Shown here one piece after another: positions 1 through 8,746 of a stretch of 64,000 bases of DNA (positions are counted from its first letter, which is position 1; each line of letters begins with the position of its first letter). Source of the stretch: Ferrimonas sp. YFM. GTDB taxonomy: Bacteria > Pseudomonadota > Gammaproteobacteria > Enterobacterales > Shewanellaceae. The DNA lies in assembly GCF_030296015.1 (NCBI RefSeq), contig NZ_AP027368.1, positions 4,264,839 to 4,328,838 on the forward strand, written 5' to 3'. The notes beneath the pieces are model-generated. The model made no database searches and was not told where the DNA came from. It saw only the letters and a program-made list of their open reading frames with translations. Position numbers and translations under genes: made by a program.

Positions 1-1190
1 CTGGTGCGGCTGGAGAGCTGACGCACTTCGTCGGCCACCACGGCAAAGCCGCGACCGGACTCGCCGGCACGGGCCGCTTCGATGGCGGCATTCAGCGCCA
101 ACAGGTTGGTCTGCTCGGCGATGCCACGAATGACGTCCAGCACACCGCTGATGTCTCGGCTGTCGCGCTCGATGGAGGCCACCACTTCGGAGAAATGGCC
201 CACCTCTTCGCTGAGCTTGTTGATCGCTTCGATCACCGTCACCAGACGGTCGTGACCCTGCTCGGCGGCAGTATGGCTGCGACCCATCTCTTCGGCGGCG
301 GTCTGGGTGTTGTTGTTCACCTCGGCGAAACTGGCGGTCATCTCTTCCATGGCGGTGGCCGCCTGGCTGGTTTGCTGACTCTGGCTGTCGGCCCGCTCAC
401 GGGTGTCGTTGATGGTGGAGGTCAGGTTCAGGCTCTGCTCGCTGATGGAACCGGCGGAATCCGCCATGCGTCCCACCACGCCACCGGTCTCGGTGACCAG
501 GTAATGCATCGCCAGATCCAGCTTACCGATCTCATCCTGACGACCTGTGTACACGCCCTGGGCGATGGGATCTTCGATGATGTTGGTGGCGGTCTGCACC
601 AGGGTCCGGAAGGGCGCCAGCAAACCATAGATGCCTGCCACACCCAGCAGACCACCGGCAACGCCGGCGGCCACAGGGGAGTACACGGCTCCGGCGGCGG
701 TGGCGGCACTCACCGAGGCTGCCCACAGCATCAGACGGCCACTGAAACCCAGCACATCTTTGCGAAGCTCTTTGGGGGTCTTGCCCTGATTGATCGCCGA
801 GTAGATGCGCTCCGCCGAAGCCACCTGCGCGTCAGTGGGTTTGCGGCGCACCGACTGGTACTCATGAATCTTGCCGTTCTCATACACCGGCGCCACATAG
901 GCGTTCACCCAGTAGTGATCCCCGCTCTTGGCGCGGTTTTTCACCACCCCCATCCAGGGCTGACCCGATCTCACTCTCTCCCACAACGACTTGAACGCCG
1001 CCGGAGGCATATCCGGATGACGAACGATGTTATGGGGTTGACGGTGCAGCTCCTCGAAGGAGTACTCCCCGACCTCGATGAAGGTCTCATTGGCGTACTT
1101 GATGTTGCCATCCAGGTCCGTGGTGGACAGCAGGATGCAATCGCGACTGAGCGTCTTCTCTTTCTGGGTAACCGGTTGATTATTGCGCAT
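1..1190 (-). CDS. Aer-like PAS methyl-accepting chemotaxis protein, C-terminus cut by window edge
   Basis: Energy-taxis type chemoreceptor read on the minus strand from the ATG at 1190-1188 and open through base 1. The translation starts MRNNQPVT and has an N-terminal PAS domain of Aer type ([30 protein letters not shown]). A short hydrophobic segment of about 40 residues (roughly residues 130-170) follows, then a HAMP-like linker and the conserved cytoplasmic signalling hairpin ([27 protein letters not shown]). There is no large periplasmic sensor, as in Aer, which senses redox through PAS-bound FAD and signals to CheA/CheW. The signalling half is almost identical at DNA level to the next gene, offset by about 1788 bases. 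The last part of the signalling domain lies outside the window. Confidence 0.93.
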   Translation of the reverse strand, partial: MRNNQPVTQKEKTLSRDCILLSTTDLDGNIKYANETFIEVGEYSFEELHRQPHNIVRHPDMPPAAFKSLWERVRSGQPWMGVVKNRAKSGDHYWVNAYVAPVYENGKIHEYQSVRRKPTDAQVASAERIYSAINQGKTPKELRKDVLGFSGRLMLWAASVSAATAAGAVYSPVAAGVAGGLLGVAGIYGLLAPFRTLVQTATNIIEDPIAQGVYTGRQDEIGKLDLAMHYLVTETGGVVGRMADSAGSISEQSLNLTSTINDTRERADSQSQQTSQAATAMEEMTASFAEVNNNTQTAAEEMGRSHTAAEQGHDRLVTVIEAINKLSEEVGHFSEVVASIERDSRDISGVLDVIRGIAEQTNLLALNAAIEAARAGESGRGFAVVADEVRQLSSRT

Positions 1191-1349
1191 GGTAATCGGG
1201 GCTTTTTTTATAAGAGGCGCCATTCTGGCAAACCCCTTCGAACCGGGATATGACCCACATCACGTTATTGATACGTTAAATGAGCTGGTCAATAAAATCA
1301 GGGGGAAAGAGAGGAGAAGCGGGTCATTTATGACAGCTTTGTGAACAGA

Positions 1350-1376
1350 ACCGCGGGCGCTTGCGCAACCCGCGGT
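1350..1376 (-). terminator. GC hairpin below the second Aer-like gene
   Basis: ACCGCGGG (1350-1357) pairs with CCCGCGGT (1369-1376) across an 11-base loop. It lies just past the stop of the minus-strand gene ending at 1403. The tract after the stem on the minus strand is only moderately T-rich (TTCTGTT), so termination is likely but not certain. Confidence 0.45.
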
Positions 1377-1402
1377 GGTGAATCCATTCGGATAAGTCGA
1401 AA

Positions 1403-2977
1403 TCAGTATTCGCGTTGAACGCTCTGTTTCCAGAACTGCTGAGACAGGCCGTGGGTCTTGTCCGCCAGCCGGTTCATCTGTTCGCTGCGATCCTTGGCCA
1501 GCTCGGTCTGCTCCAGACTCTCCTGGGCCAGCTCGCTGATCACCTGAATTGCCTGGCTGATCTCGCTGGCCACCGTGGTCTGCTGGCCCATGGCAGTGGC
1601 ATTGTGCTCGGACATCTCGGCGATGCGGTTGATGGAGGCGCGCAGTTGCTCGAAGGCGGCGTCCGCTTCTTCCGCCAGCTCCACGGAGCGGCTGGCCTGG
1701 GTCTGGCCCGCTTGCATCGCCTCGGTGGCGCGACGGGTGCTCTCCTGGAACTTGGAGACGATCTCCTCAATCTGCGCGGTGGACTCGCTGGTGCGGCTGG
1801 AGAGCTGACGTACCTCGTCGGCCACCACCGCAAAGCCGCGACCGGACTCACCGGCACGGGCCGCTTCGATGGCGGCGTTCAGCGCCAGCAGGTTGGTCTG
1901 ATCGGCGATGCCCCGGATCACCTCCAGCACACCGCTGATCTCGCGGCTGTCCTCTTCGATGGAGGCCACCACTTCGGAAAAGTGGCCCACTTCTTCGCTG
2001 AGCTTATTGATCGCCTCGATCACCGTCTCCAGACGGTCGTGGCCCTGCTCGGCGGCCTGGTGGCTGCGGCCCATCTCCTCGGCGGCGGTCTGGGTGTTGT
2101 TGTTGACCTCGGCAAAGCTGGCAGTCATCTCCTCCATGGCGGTGGCCGCCTGGCTGGTCTGCTGGCTCTGCTGATCTGCCCGGTCCCGGGTCTCGTTGAT
2201 GGTGTAGGTCAGCTCGGTGCTCTGCTCGCTGATGGAACCGGCAGAGTCGGCCATGCGCCCTACTACGCCGCCGGTCTCGGTCACCAGAAAGTGCATCGCC
2301 AGGTCCACCTTACCAATCTCATCCTGACGGCCGGTGTACACCCCACGAGCAACCGGATCGTCGATGATGCTGGTGGCGGTGCTCACCAGTTTACGCAGTG
2401 GCGACAGCAGGCTGTGAATCCCCAGGGCGGCCACAGCCGCACCGGCCACACCGGCCGCAATGGGCGAATAGATGGCCCCCACGGCGGTCAGAGAGGTGGC
2501 CGCCAGGGTCCACAGCATCAGCTTGCCGCCAAAGCCCAGCATGCTGGGTTTCAACTCTTTGGGGGTCTTGCCGGCATTCACCGCCTTATAGATGCGATCG
2601 GCCCGCTGCACCTGTTCAGAGGTGGGCTTGCGACGCACCGACTGATACTCATGCAGCTTGCCGTCTTCGTAGACGGGGGCGATGTAGGCGTTGACCCAGT
2701 AGTAGTCCCCGTTCTTACAGCGGTTCTTGACTACCCCAATCCAGGGATTACCGGACTTGATGGTGTCCCACATGGACTCGAAGGCCACCGGCGGCATATC
2801 CGGGTGACGCACGATGTTGTGCTCTTCACCGTGGAGTTCATCGAAGGTGTAGCCACAGATGTCACTGAAGTCCTGGTTGGCGTATTTGACGTCGCCATCC
2901 AGGTTGGTGGTGGAAAGCAGGATCGAGTCCAGGCTGACGGGCTGCTCTCGTTCGGTAACCGGTTGATTGTTGCGCAT
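1403..2977 (-). CDS. Aer-like PAS methyl-accepting chemotaxis protein (tandem paralogue)
   Basis: 524-residue energy-taxis receptor. I choose the ATG at 2977-2975 ([12 protein letters not shown]) over an upstream in-frame ATG at 3049, because it matches the start of the neighbouring paralogue and has AGAAGAA about 10 bases upstream. Order of parts: PAS (residues about 10-115, with [10 protein letters not shown] and [10 protein letters not shown]), a hydrophobic pair of segments near residues 145-195 ([27 protein letters not shown]), HAMP-like region, then a long coiled-coil signalling domain with [16 protein letters not shown]. It ends SVQREY with no pentapeptide CheR tether. It is a tandem duplicate of the gene at 1-1190. 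By family it should respond to redox or electron-transport state through a PAS-bound flavin; ligand binding itself is inferred. Confidence 0.94.
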   Translation of the reverse strand: MRNNQPVTEREQPVSLDSILLSTTNLDGDVKYANQDFSDICGYTFDELHGEEHNIVRHPDMPPVAFESMWDTIKSGNPWIGVVKNRCKNGDYYWVNAYIAPVYEDGKLHEYQSVRRKPTSEQVQRADRIYKAVNAGKTPKELKPSMLGFGGKLMLWTLAATSLTAVGAIYSPIAAGVAGAAVAALGIHSLLSPLRKLVSTATSIIDDPVARGVYTGRQDEIGKVDLAMHFLVTETGGVVGRMADSAGSISEQSTELTYTINETRDRADQQSQQTSQAATAMEEMTASFAEVNNNTQTAAEEMGRSHQAAEQGHDRLETVIEAINKLSEEVGHFSEVVASIEEDSREISGVLEVIRGIADQTNLLALNAAIEAARAGESGRGFAVVADEVRQLSSRTSESTAQIEEIVSKFQESTRRATEAMQAGQTQASRSVELAEEADAAFEQLRASINRIAEMSEHNATAMGQQTTVASEISQAIQVISELAQESLEQTELAKDRSEQMNRLADKTHGLSQQFWKQSVQREY

Positions 2978-3469
2978 GAGATGATTGTTCTTCTGTAGGG
3001 TGTCGGCATTTTGACAGTTGCCCCGCCTCAAGAACTTGACCGCTGTCAAACTTACACCTGCGCATCCATAGCCAACTCGCTAAAATTTCGAGCGAAATCA
3101 CAACATCTTTCACATGCATTTCAGTGAATATAAGCGGGGCTAAATCGAAGGGCAGAACAAAACTTGAACAGGGCATTTTGCCGCCATGGGGCGTAAAGCG
3201 TCATGAATTTGTCACATTTCACTGCGCACGGCCACAGTATCTGGGGCTAGAGTGAGGAAAACGAACTCTCTGGAGATCAAAATTAAATATTTGCAATCCA
3301 GAATGAAAATTGCGTTTATCGCCTTATATACGCCCAGCACAAATAGGCCTGCCACAATAATAAAACTCGACTTTATATTCCCCATTCCATCGCGCCAAAG
3401 ATCACAGAATTAATTAATCCAACATTTAATCTCTTGCCCGACACATCAATTAATCCAAAGGGTAAGAAT
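2978..3469. other. 492-bp divergent intergenic region between the Aer-like and cupin genes
   Basis: No gene seen. It must hold the promoters of the minus-strand chemoreceptor and the plus-strand cupin-porin pair. The cupin side is AT-rich and has AAATTAAATATTTGC (3280-3294), the palindrome AATTAATTAA (3408-3417) and a repeated TTAATCCAA (3414-3422 and 3450-3458). Similar words occur upstream of the flavocytochrome c gene at 8747, so they are candidate operators of a shared regulator; this is inference. Confidence 0.5.
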
Positions 3470-4216
3470 ATGAAACTGAAATTAATGGCTTTGGCATTGG
3501 TCTCCACCATCTCCGCTTCCGCCTGCGCCAGTGAACCTGAAAAAGGCGATTGGCAGTGGGAAGGCGAATACATCTCCGGTGCCGAAATGAAGAAGGGTGG
3601 CTACAACGAGTACGGCACCAAGTATCCGGTTCCCGGTCCTCGCACCGAACTGCCCTGGCACATCAACGCCTACAAGGAACTGCCCCAGAAGAAAACCGCC
3701 CGTTTCAAGGCCTACAAGAAGTGGGCCGAGGACCATGGTCATGACACCAGCGCCATCGAAGCCAACCCCTCCTACACCTACACCTACCCCATGGGTCCGG
3801 GTGCGCCACTGGACACCAAGAACCTGATGGCCGGTACCTTCACCTTCCAGCCTGGTGCCGTCTATGCCGTCGGTCAGCACCCCAGCTGGGAAAGTTATGT
3901 GGTGATCAAGGGTGAAGGTGAGTTCTACAACTACGACCGCGTGGTTAAGGCCACCCCGGGCACCTTCGTGTTGACCCGTCCCTTCGACGTACACGCCATC
4001 AAAAACACCTCTGATGAGCCCCTGGAGATCATCTGGTTCTGGTGGAAAGAGGATGACCAGGCGTTCGATTCCATCCACATCGGTGGCCTGCCCTTTATGC
4101 CTGAAGAGTGCTGGACCGATAAGGACGCCCAGAAACACTGCGTTACCCCACCGGTCACCATCAAGCCTGCCATCGGCAAAGACGCCGAAGCCTGGTTGTA
4201 CGCCGATAAGAAATAA
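3470..4216 (+). CDS. Secreted single-domain cupin protein
   Basis: 248-residue protein from the ATG at 3470, preceded by AAGGGTAAG; an upstream in-frame ATG at 3434 would push the signal peptide inward. Residues 1-20 (KLKLMALALVSTISASACA) form a signal peptide; the Cys near the cleavage point may make it a lipoprotein, but the lipobox is poor. The cupin barrel is C-terminal: motif 1 reads HPSWESYVVIKGEG, keeping one His and the Glu of the usual H-x-H-x(3,4)-E metal set. Motif 2 is GTFVLTRPFDVHA with the final His, followed by EPLEIIWFWW. The outline resembles cupin DMSP-lyase-like proteins, but I cannot assign a reaction. It ends 20 bases before a porin and is probably co-transcribed with it. 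Confidence 0.75.
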   Translation: MKLKLMALALVSTISASACASEPEKGDWQWEGEYISGAEMKKGGYNEYGTKYPVPGPRTELPWHINAYKELPQKKTARFKAYKKWAEDHGHDTSAIEANPSYTYTYPMGPGAPLDTKNLMAGTFTFQPGAVYAVGQHPSWESYVVIKGEGEFYNYDRVVKATPGTFVLTRPFDVHAIKNTSDEPLEIIWFWWKEDDQAFDSIHIGGLPFMPEECWTDKDAQKHCVTPPVTIKPAIGKDAEAWLYADKK

Positions 4217-4236
4217 CCGGACACAGGACCTAGACA

Positions 4237-5349
4237 ATGCTTAACTGCAGCAAACCCAAGACCCTGGCCCTGCTGGTGGCCTCTGCCCTCTCCATGCTGG
4301 CCATGGGCAGCGCCCAGGCAGAGACCCACATCGGCGGCTCTCTCAAGGTGAACTACGCCTACAAGGAGTTCTCTGAAAGCTCCAAGTCCAAAGGCGGCGA
4401 TCTGGATTTCAACTCCTTCGAGCTTAAGGTGAAGAGCGAATGGGACGACGTGGGCATGAAGGCGGCGTATCGCTTTATGAATGGCCACGACTACCTGAAA
4501 TTTGGTTACGCCTATTACAACGGCCTGCCCGACTGGCAGTTCCAGGCAGGCATCATCAACAAGCCTTTTGGTAACCGCAAATACGCCTCCCACAACTGGT
4601 GGTACAGCCTGAACTATTACCTGGGCTTCGAAGATGACTTCGACATGGGGGTGAAGGCCCAGTACAGCCAGGGTGGCTGGATCTCGGAAATGGCGTTCTT
4701 CAAGAACTCCGAGTATAAGGCCACCGATGCCCGTGGTTTCGCCGCCGATGCGGCCCGAATGACCATCAATGGCACCGACTACCACAACGAAGAGACCAAC
4801 ACCTTCAACCTGCGTCAGAGCTATGGATTCGACACCGGCGGCATCAGCCACCTGGTGGGCGCCTCCCTGGAGTATGGCCAGTTGTATGACACCAAACTGG
4901 ACGACAATGGCACCTCGACCGCCTATGCCGTGCACTGGGACAGCCGCTACAACGGCTACAACATGCAGCTTCAGTTCGTGGACTATGACTACGATCAGGC
5001 CAACCAGCGCAGCACCTATGGTGTGAAGATGCTCAACAGCGCCTTCGAGGTGGCCAGCGCCGGTCAGGTGTATACCTTCAACCTGGCCAAGTCCTTCAAG
5101 CGCGACTGGGGCAGCTTCACCATCTACAACGACTACAGCATGGTGGAGCCAGACACCGCCGACGCCAACCAGGACCGCTCCGTACTCAACAGCACCGGCG
5201 TGAGCATCTCGGTGAAGCAGTTCCAGATCTACATCGACCACTACATGGCCAAGAACTCCGTGTGGCTGGGAGATAAGGGCATCGGCCTGGCCGATGGCGA
5301 CGATGACTGGAACCACAGGATCAACGTCAACCTGGCCTACAAGTTCTGA
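4237..5349 (+). CDS. Outer-membrane porin, 16-18-strand barrel type
   Basis: 370 residues. The signal peptide (SALSMLAMGSAQA) would be cleaved before ETHIGG. The mature part shows alternating aromatic and small residues typical of a beta barrel (YRFMNGHDYLKFGYAYYNG) and ends NVNLAYKF, with the C-terminal Phe required for outer-membrane insertion. It resembles the porins coded beside periplasmic flavocytochrome c in Shewanella and the alginate/phosphate-porin-like family, but the substrate cannot be read from the sequence. It lies 20 bases after the cupin gene and ahead of a strong terminator, so the cupin and porin likely form a two-gene operon giving uptake and periplasmic processing of one compound. 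Confidence 0.82.
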   Translation: MLNCSKPKTLALLVASALSMLAMGSAQAETHIGGSLKVNYAYKEFSESSKSKGGDLDFNSFELKVKSEWDDVGMKAAYRFMNGHDYLKFGYAYYNGLPDWQFQAGIINKPFGNRKYASHNWWYSLNYYLGFEDDFDMGVKAQYSQGGWISEMAFFKNSEYKATDARGFAADAARMTINGTDYHNEETNTFNLRQSYGFDTGGISHLVGASLEYGQLYDTKLDDNGTSTAYAVHWDSRYNGYNMQLQFVDYDYDQANQRSTYGVKMLNSAFEVASAGQVYTFNLAKSFKRDWGSFTIYNDYSMVEPDTADANQDRSVLNSTGVSISVKQFQIYIDHYMAKNSVWLGDKGIGLADGDDDWNHRINVNLAYKF

Positions 5350-5367
5350 TTCAACCTTCCCTCCTTT

Positions 5368-5395
5368 GGTCGCGCCTTCGGGCGCGACCTTTTTT
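5368..5395 (+). terminator. Rho-independent terminator of the cupin-porin operon
   Basis: GGTCGCGCC (5368-5376), loop TTCG, GGCGCGACC (5381-5389), then a run of six T. Confidence 0.93.
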
Positions 5396-5555
5396 GGCAA
5401 AATTGCAGTTACGCAATCCCCCCTGCCCTGACATCGCCCTGGTTCACGCTCTGCCTCTCTCAATGCCACTCAGGGCAAAAAGTGAGACGTGAACGACGTA
5501 CAACCCGAATTCACACGGCTACTCTTGCGGCGAACCGGCTTTCTGGAACCGCACC

Positions 5556-6917
5556 ATGAAACGCATAAACACTCTGGTACTGGACGACGAGCAGATCTGG
5601 GTCGACACCCTCACCGGGTTGATCGAGGAGCTGCCCCTGGACGTCAACATCATCAAGGCCACGGACCCCAGGCAGTGCAGCACCATACTGGACACCCTGG
5701 ACATCGACCTGATCACCTTGGATCTGATGATGCCCGGCATCACCGGATTGCAGCTAATCAAGGAGATCCATTGTCTGCACCCAGACATCAGCATCATAGT
5801 GGTCTCCGGCATGGACAACCTGGATACCGCCGTGGAGTGCATGCAGGCCGGTGCCTCAGATTTTCTGGTGAAAGACAGTGAAACTCCGTTGATGAAACAG
5901 CGCCTGCACAGAATCATCGAGCGCTGCTGTCTGCAAAGGGACTATAGGGCCCTGGTCACCCAGTACCTCAATCCCACCAATCACTGCCTGGACAATTATG
6001 CCCCCCTGATCACCCGGCAGGAGTCCCTGAAAGCGGTGATCGGCTATGCCCACACCATAGAATCCAGCGCCTCGCCACTGTTGATCCAGGGTGAAACCGG
6101 CACCGGCAAGCGGACCCTGGTGAACTGCATGGCCGGCAACAGTCAGATTCAGGAGATTCATTGTCAGGCGCCGGCGGAGGTGATCCTCGAACAGTTGCTG
6201 GGCTGTGCCCGTGGCTACCAGAATCGTCAGCAGGCCTCCCTCGGCTTGCTGCACCAGACGGAAGGGGGAGTCATCCTGCTTCGTCAGGTGGAACACCTGC
6301 CGCTGCAGGCCCAGATTGTGCTGCTGGATCTGCTGACCAGCCACCGGTTCTCCCCCCTGGGCAGCAAAAACCAGCTGCCGGTCAGAGCCAGATTCATCGC
6401 CACCAGCCAGGTCCAGCTGAACACTCTGGTGGAGGAGGGACTGTTCCGTGCCGATCTCTATTATCAGCTCAGCACCCATCAGGTGACCCTGCCCCCATTG
6501 CGGGAGCGGGGCACGGATCTTGAGTTGCTGGTTCCCCACCTGCTGGACAAGCTGTGCCAGACCCACAACCGTCCCGTGCCCGAGATACCCCAGGAGCTGT
6601 ATCAGCTGCTGCACCACTACCCCTTCCCGGGCAACCTGACCGAGCTGTCCAGCATGCTCACCGATGCCCTGTTCTACGCCAGTGGTGGTGACCTGTCGCT
6701 GCTGCCGATTCAGCGGCGCTGCCATACCCAGGAGGAGGGCTGTGTCGAGCTCATCAGTCACCAGGTGGTGTTCCCGGACCCTTTGCCGACCATCAGCGAG
6801 TGCAATGAACTCTTGATTCGTGAGGCGCTTAGGCGCTGCAACGGCAGCCAGAAAGGGGCCGCCGCCCTGCTGGGGATCTCCCCCGCCGCCCTGTGTCGCC
6901 GGGTTGCCAAACTATGA
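5556..6917 (+). CDS. NtrC-type response regulator with degenerate ATPase core
   Basis: 453 residues: receiver domain (residues 1-120, acidic pair D10-D11, phosphoacceptor D56 in LITLDLMMP, K106 in FLVKD), AAA+ module (about 145-380) and a Fis-type helix-turn-helix at the C-terminus (EALRRCNGSQKGAAALLGIS). Walker A is intact (GETGTGKRT, about 179-187). The GAFTGA loop that contacts sigma-54 is absent: the equivalent stretch, about residues 217-226, reads CARGYQNRQQ. Walker B is GGVILLRQVE instead of a form carrying DE. It therefore probably does not remodel sigma-54 polymerase and may act as a conventional DNA-binding regulator. Its stop overlaps the kinase start (ATGA), making a coupled pair likely to control the flanking porin or flavocytochrome operons. 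Confidence 0.9.
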   Translation: MKRINTLVLDDEQIWVDTLTGLIEELPLDVNIIKATDPRQCSTILDTLDIDLITLDLMMPGITGLQLIKEIHCLHPDISIIVVSGMDNLDTAVECMQAGASDFLVKDSETPLMKQRLHRIIERCCLQRDYRALVTQYLNPTNHCLDNYAPLITRQESLKAVIGYAHTIESSASPLLIQGETGTGKRTLVNCMAGNSQIQEIHCQAPAEVILEQLLGCARGYQNRQQASLGLLHQTEGGVILLRQVEHLPLQAQIVLLDLLTSHRFSPLGSKNQLPVRARFIATSQVQLNTLVEEGLFRADLYYQLSTHQVTLPPLRERGTDLELLVPHLLDKLCQTHNRPVPEIPQELYQLLHHYPFPGNLTELSSMLTDALFYASGGDLSLLPIQRRCHTQEEGCVELISHQVVFPDPLPTISECNELLIREALRRCNGSQKGAAALLGISPAALCRRVAKL

Positions 6918-8563
6918 GGTGGCTGTGGCTGCTGCTGTGCTGGCCCCTGATGGCCAGCGCCGAGATCCACTACGGCATCGATCGGGATTTCGCCCCCTTT
7001 GAATGGCTCAACGAGCACGGGGAACCCGAAGGCTTCAACATCGACCTGATGCAGATGGTGGCGGACGAGATTGGTGAACCCCTGGTGGTCAGCGGCGCCT
7101 CCTGGGAGGAGACGGTGGACGCCTTCAACCGGGGACAGATCAATCTGATTGCCATAGGGGTCAGTCACTCGGGTGAGGTCAATCCCGCGCTGCAGCCCCC
7201 CCTGAGAGTCAGCCCCTTTGCCATGGCCTACAGCCATATCCATACCCTGAGCCACAGACACAACATCACCAACCTCAATGATCTTGAGGGACTGAAGGTG
7301 GCGGTGTGCCGAGGGTCCTACACCGCCCACGCCCTCAGGCAACAGGGACTGGAACTGGACATCCTCTATGCGGACTCCGAACGGGAAACCTTGCAGCTGG
7401 TGCGCCGGGGCATGGCCGATGCCGCCATCACCAACTACCAGGTGGGCCGCAACTCCCTGGCCAAAGACACCTCACCGGTGCTCATCGACAGCGGCATTCC
7501 GCTGTTCCCCAGAATGTATGCCTTTACCGTCAAGGGCAGCAACCCCCAACTGGCCAAGCGCATTCAGGAAGCGATCATCTCTCTCAGTAACAGCGGCCAA
7601 TTGTTCAAGCTGAGAGAGCGCTGGTTCAGCACCACCCAGAAGATTCGCCAGTTCGACCAGCTCAGCCAGATGTTTGTCTACGTGCTGGTGTCAGGACTGG
7701 CACTGTTTATCCTGGTGGTCCTGTGGAACCGGACCCTGAGAGAGTCGGTGCGCAAGCGCACCCAGGAACTGGAGCAGCAATCCGCCATCGCCGAGGAGCG
7801 GGCCAAGCTGGCCACCCTGGGCACCATCTCCGCCGGCATCGCCCATGAGATCAACAACCCCAATGGGGTGATTCTGCGTGCCTCCGAGCGACTGCGGCAC
7901 GACTCGCTGAAGTTGATCCATTTCCTCGAGGAGACGCCCGGCCTGGAAACCGACCTGGAGCTGCACCGCATCGATCTGGCCAGGATGGAACAGGAGCTGC
8001 AGCAGCAGGGAGATTACATCCATCAGTCCAGCCGCAAGATCTCCAGCATCGTCAAAGAACTGAAGGACTATGCCCGCCCCACTCCCGCCACCGAATTCCA
8101 GAGGGTCAGTGCCCGGCAGCTGTGCCAGGCGACCCAGGTTTTGTGCGCCTCCTTCATCAAGGCGGCCAGCATTCGCCTCGAGCTAAGACTGCCTGACAAG
8201 GATCTGCAGATGCTTGGCAACAAGGGGCGCCTGGAGCAGGTGCTGGTGAACCTGCTGGACAACGCCGTCCGCGCTTCCCGGCCGGGAGATACAGTGACCC
8301 TGGCGGTGGAGAAACAGACCGACAGGGTCGTCATCAGTGTCTCCGATCGGGGCCATGGTATGGACGCGGAGACCCAGGAGCGCGCGACCCAGGGGTTTTT
8401 CACCACCAGGCGCGGCGAGGGCGGTCTGGGATTGGGGTTGGCGATCTGTCAACGCATTGCCCTGGAACATCAGGGAACACTGACCATCCACTCGGTGGCC
8501 AATATGGGCACCCGGATTGAGATCGCCATTCCCTTGATAAAAAGCGACCAAGGACAAAAATAA
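6914..8563 (+). CDS. Sensor histidine kinase with periplasmic solute-binding (SBP3) domain
   Basis: 549 residues; the ATG at 6914 overlaps the TGA of the response regulator and starts directly with a signal sequence (MRWLWLLLCWPLMASA). Residues about 17-240 form a type-3 solute-binding domain (IHYGIDRDFAPFEW, GFNIDLMQMV, GLKVAVCRGSYTAHAL, DAAITNYQVG) facing the periplasm. One membrane segment (FVYVLVSGLALFILVVLW, about 255-272) leads to a coiled coil, an H-box with His311 (GIAHEINNPNG), an N box (NLLDNAVRAS) and G boxes (SDRGHGMD, GGLGLGLAI). The family binds small amphipathic ligands directly, so this kinase probably senses a periplasmic substrate. Its place between the porin pair and the flavocytochrome suggests the substrate of that pathway. 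Confidence 0.93.
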   Translation: MRWLWLLLCWPLMASAEIHYGIDRDFAPFEWLNEHGEPEGFNIDLMQMVADEIGEPLVVSGASWEETVDAFNRGQINLIAIGVSHSGEVNPALQPPLRVSPFAMAYSHIHTLSHRHNITNLNDLEGLKVAVCRGSYTAHALRQQGLELDILYADSERETLQLVRRGMADAAITNYQVGRNSLAKDTSPVLIDSGIPLFPRMYAFTVKGSNPQLAKRIQEAIISLSNSGQLFKLRERWFSTTQKIRQFDQLSQMFVYVLVSGLALFILVVLWNRTLRESVRKRTQELEQQSAIAEERAKLATLGTISAGIAHEINNPNGVILRASERLRHDSLKLIHFLEETPGLETDLELHRIDLARMEQELQQQGDYIHQSSRKISSIVKELKDYARPTPATEFQRVSARQLCQATQVLCASFIKAASIRLELRLPDKDLQMLGNKGRLEQVLVNLLDNAVRASRPGDTVTLAVEKQTDRVVISVSDRGHGMDAETQERATQGFFTTRRGEGGLGLGLAICQRIALEHQGTLTIHSVANMGTRIEIAIPLIKSDQGQK

Positions 8564-8572
8564 ACACCGGCC

Positions 8573-8616
8573 GATTGCAGTTGGTTAATTTAATATTGAA
8601 ATTAATTAACTGCATC
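8573..8616. repeat. AT-rich imperfect inverted repeat upstream of the flavocytochrome gene
   Basis: Arms 8573-8590 (GATTGCAGTTGGTTAATT) and 8600-8616 (AATTAATTAACTGCATC) are complementary over most of their length around a 9-base centre. No T-run follows, so it is as likely a protein-binding operator as a terminator of the two-component operon. The word AATTAATTAA also occurs at 3408-3417 before the cupin gene. Confidence 0.45.
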
Positions 8617-8619
8617 GGC

Positions 8620-8657
8620 ATTTGCCAAATTAAATATGCCAATGGCAAATATTAAAT
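8620..8657. promoter_or_regulatory. Second inverted repeat upstream of the flavocytochrome gene
   Basis: ATTTGCCA (8620-8627) and TGGCAAAT (8643-8650) are exact inverted copies. The overlapping words AAATTAAATATGCC (8627-8640) and, on the other strand, ATTTAATATTTGCC (8657-8644) resemble AAATTAAATATTTGC at 3280-3294 ahead of the cupin gene. It is a candidate operator for the adjacent response regulator; inference only. Confidence 0.4.
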
Positions 8658-8746
8658 AAAGGCTGTCGATTATTTGTCTGGCTATCGAAAGCCCATACTT
8701 CTCTCTCTATGATGGCCTGGAGTGTTATTACTTTCGGGCTTTCATC

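Noticed and set aside
3931-5469. 512-codon open frame on the minus strand opposite the porin gene
   Set aside because: His/Val-rich shadow typical of the complement of GC-rich coding DNA; the porin has signal peptide, barrel pattern and terminator.
8680-8700. Possible sigma-54 promoter (GG then GC) upstream of the flavocytochrome gene
   Set aside because: The GG-GC spacing is nine bases where ten are required, the -12 word is poor, and the adjacent regulator lacks the sigma-54 contact loop.
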